Source: Lentzea flava | GTDB taxonomy: Bacteria > Actinomycetota > Actinomycetes > Mycobacteriales > Pseudonocardiaceae | Length of the DNA stretch: 64,000 bases | NCBI RefSeq assembly: GCF_014648475.1 | Contig: NZ_BMRE01000008.1 | Coordinates: forward strand, 1-64,000 | Direction of reading: 5' to 3' | Part shown: piece by piece, positions 63,669 to 64,000 of the stretch | How positions within the stretch are numbered: position 1 is the stretch's first letter | Layout: the number at the start of each line of letters is the position of its first letter | Notes under the pieces: generated by a model | Seen by the model: only the letters and a program-made list of their open reading frames with translations | What the model was told of the DNA's origin: nothing | The model's database searches: none | Program-made: the position numbers and the translations under genes

Positions 63669-64000
63669 CGCGAGGGAACATGGACGCACGAGAGATCTTG
63701 ACGAGGGTCGGCGCCGGTGAGCTCGACCTGGCGGCCGCGTCGGCGCAGCTGCGGGCACTTGAGACGGTCGAGGAATCGGTCGAGGGGCGGGTCGGGGAAC
63801 CTGCCGCGGTGCGTGGACCGGCTGCGGGGTCGGCTGCGGTGCGCCGACCGGCCGGGGAACCAGCCGCGGTGCGTGAACCGGCTGCCGTGCGCGATCCCGC
63901 TGCGGGGCTGGCCGCGATGCGCGAACCGGCCGCAGAACCAGCCGCAGAACCAGCCGCCGTGCGCGAACCGATCGCCGTGATCGGCCTGTCCGCACGCTTC
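63665..64000 (+). CDS. N terminus of a further trans-AT PKS, cut by the window end
   Basis: The first 35 residues (DAREILTRVGAGELDLAAAS) form a helical docking-like element similar to the C-terminal tail of the preceding megasynthase. A low-complexity linker rich in EPAAVR follows (about residues 42-100). The start of a KS domain (EPIAVIGLSARF) is reached at the last base. By collinearity it should carry the modules after the beta-branch. The ATG overlaps the ECH2 stop in an ATGA junction. Confidence 0.85.
   Translation, partial: MTRGNMDAREILTRVGAGELDLAAASAQLRALETVEESVEGRVGEPAAVRGPAAGSAAVRRPAGEPAAVREPAAVRDPAAGLAAMREPAAEPAAEPAAVREPIAVIGLSARF

Overview
The window is high-GC actinomycete DNA with many GTG and TTG starts, 4-nt ATGA overlaps, and a gamma-butyrolactone (GBL) signalling set whose genes carry rare TTA codons. 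That fits a filamentous, antibiotic-producing actinomycete. I cannot fix the genus from the sequence. No rRNA, tRNA, CRISPR array or insertion sequence was seen.

Left part (1-27.9 kb), mostly housekeeping or envelope genes. It holds a large repeat protein whose 5' end looks damaged, with a coupled lipoprotein. A STAS anti-anti-sigma factor follows, then a membrane protein, a NarL-type two-component pair, a secreted amidohydrolase and a secreted PHB-depolymerase-like esterase. Next come a frameshifted sigma-70 gene with two small companions and a TIR-domain protein with a SARM1-like catalytic motif. A five-gene minus-strand operon encodes MoxR, DUF58, a transglutaminase-like membrane protein whose catalytic Cys is Ala, and two secreted PKD/RCC1 propeller paralogues. 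An XRE regulator follows. A hydroxyquinol degradation set (intradiol dioxygenase, maleylacetate reductase, FAD hydroxylase) ends at a deletion scar that joins half of the FAD hydroxylase to half of a DMATS-type prenyltransferase.

Middle part (28.8-38.1 kb), resistance and control. Two tandem ABC-F proteins are followed by an unusual array that repeats the last codons and stop of the second one. Then come an FMN-dependent 2-hydroxy acid oxidase and a complete GBL circuit: SARP activator, two TetR-type receptors, AfsA-type synthase and an NAD-dependent reductase. Three near-identical receptor operators (AREs) lie at the key promoters.

Right part (38.3-64.0 kb), a trans-AT PKS/NRPS assembly line. 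It starts with a fused alpha/beta 2-oxoacid dehydrogenase E1 of branched-chain type. The next gene fuses a lipoyl domain, an E3/E1-binding domain and an E2 acyltransferase domain to the N terminus of the megasynthase. The line reads: [lipoyl-PSBD-E2-ACP]-[KS-DH-KR-cMT-ACP]-[KS-DH-KR-ACP]-[C-A(Gly)-PCP] // [KS-DH-KR-ACP]-[KS-ACP-ACP] // beta-branching cassette (ACP, KS decarboxylase, HMG synthase, two ECHs) // next PKS, cut by the window end. This order matches the known carbon skeleton of group A streptogramins (virginiamycin M / pristinamycin IIA): branched starter, methylated hydroxy unit, enoyl unit, glycine, enoyl unit, then a beta-methyl branch. ABC-F proteins are a known resistance type for that drug class. 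The most novel element is the E1 plus E2-PKS fusion, which I infer loads a 2-oxoacid-derived starter (probably isobutyryl from 2-oxoisovalerate) directly onto the PKS ACP without a free acyl-CoA.
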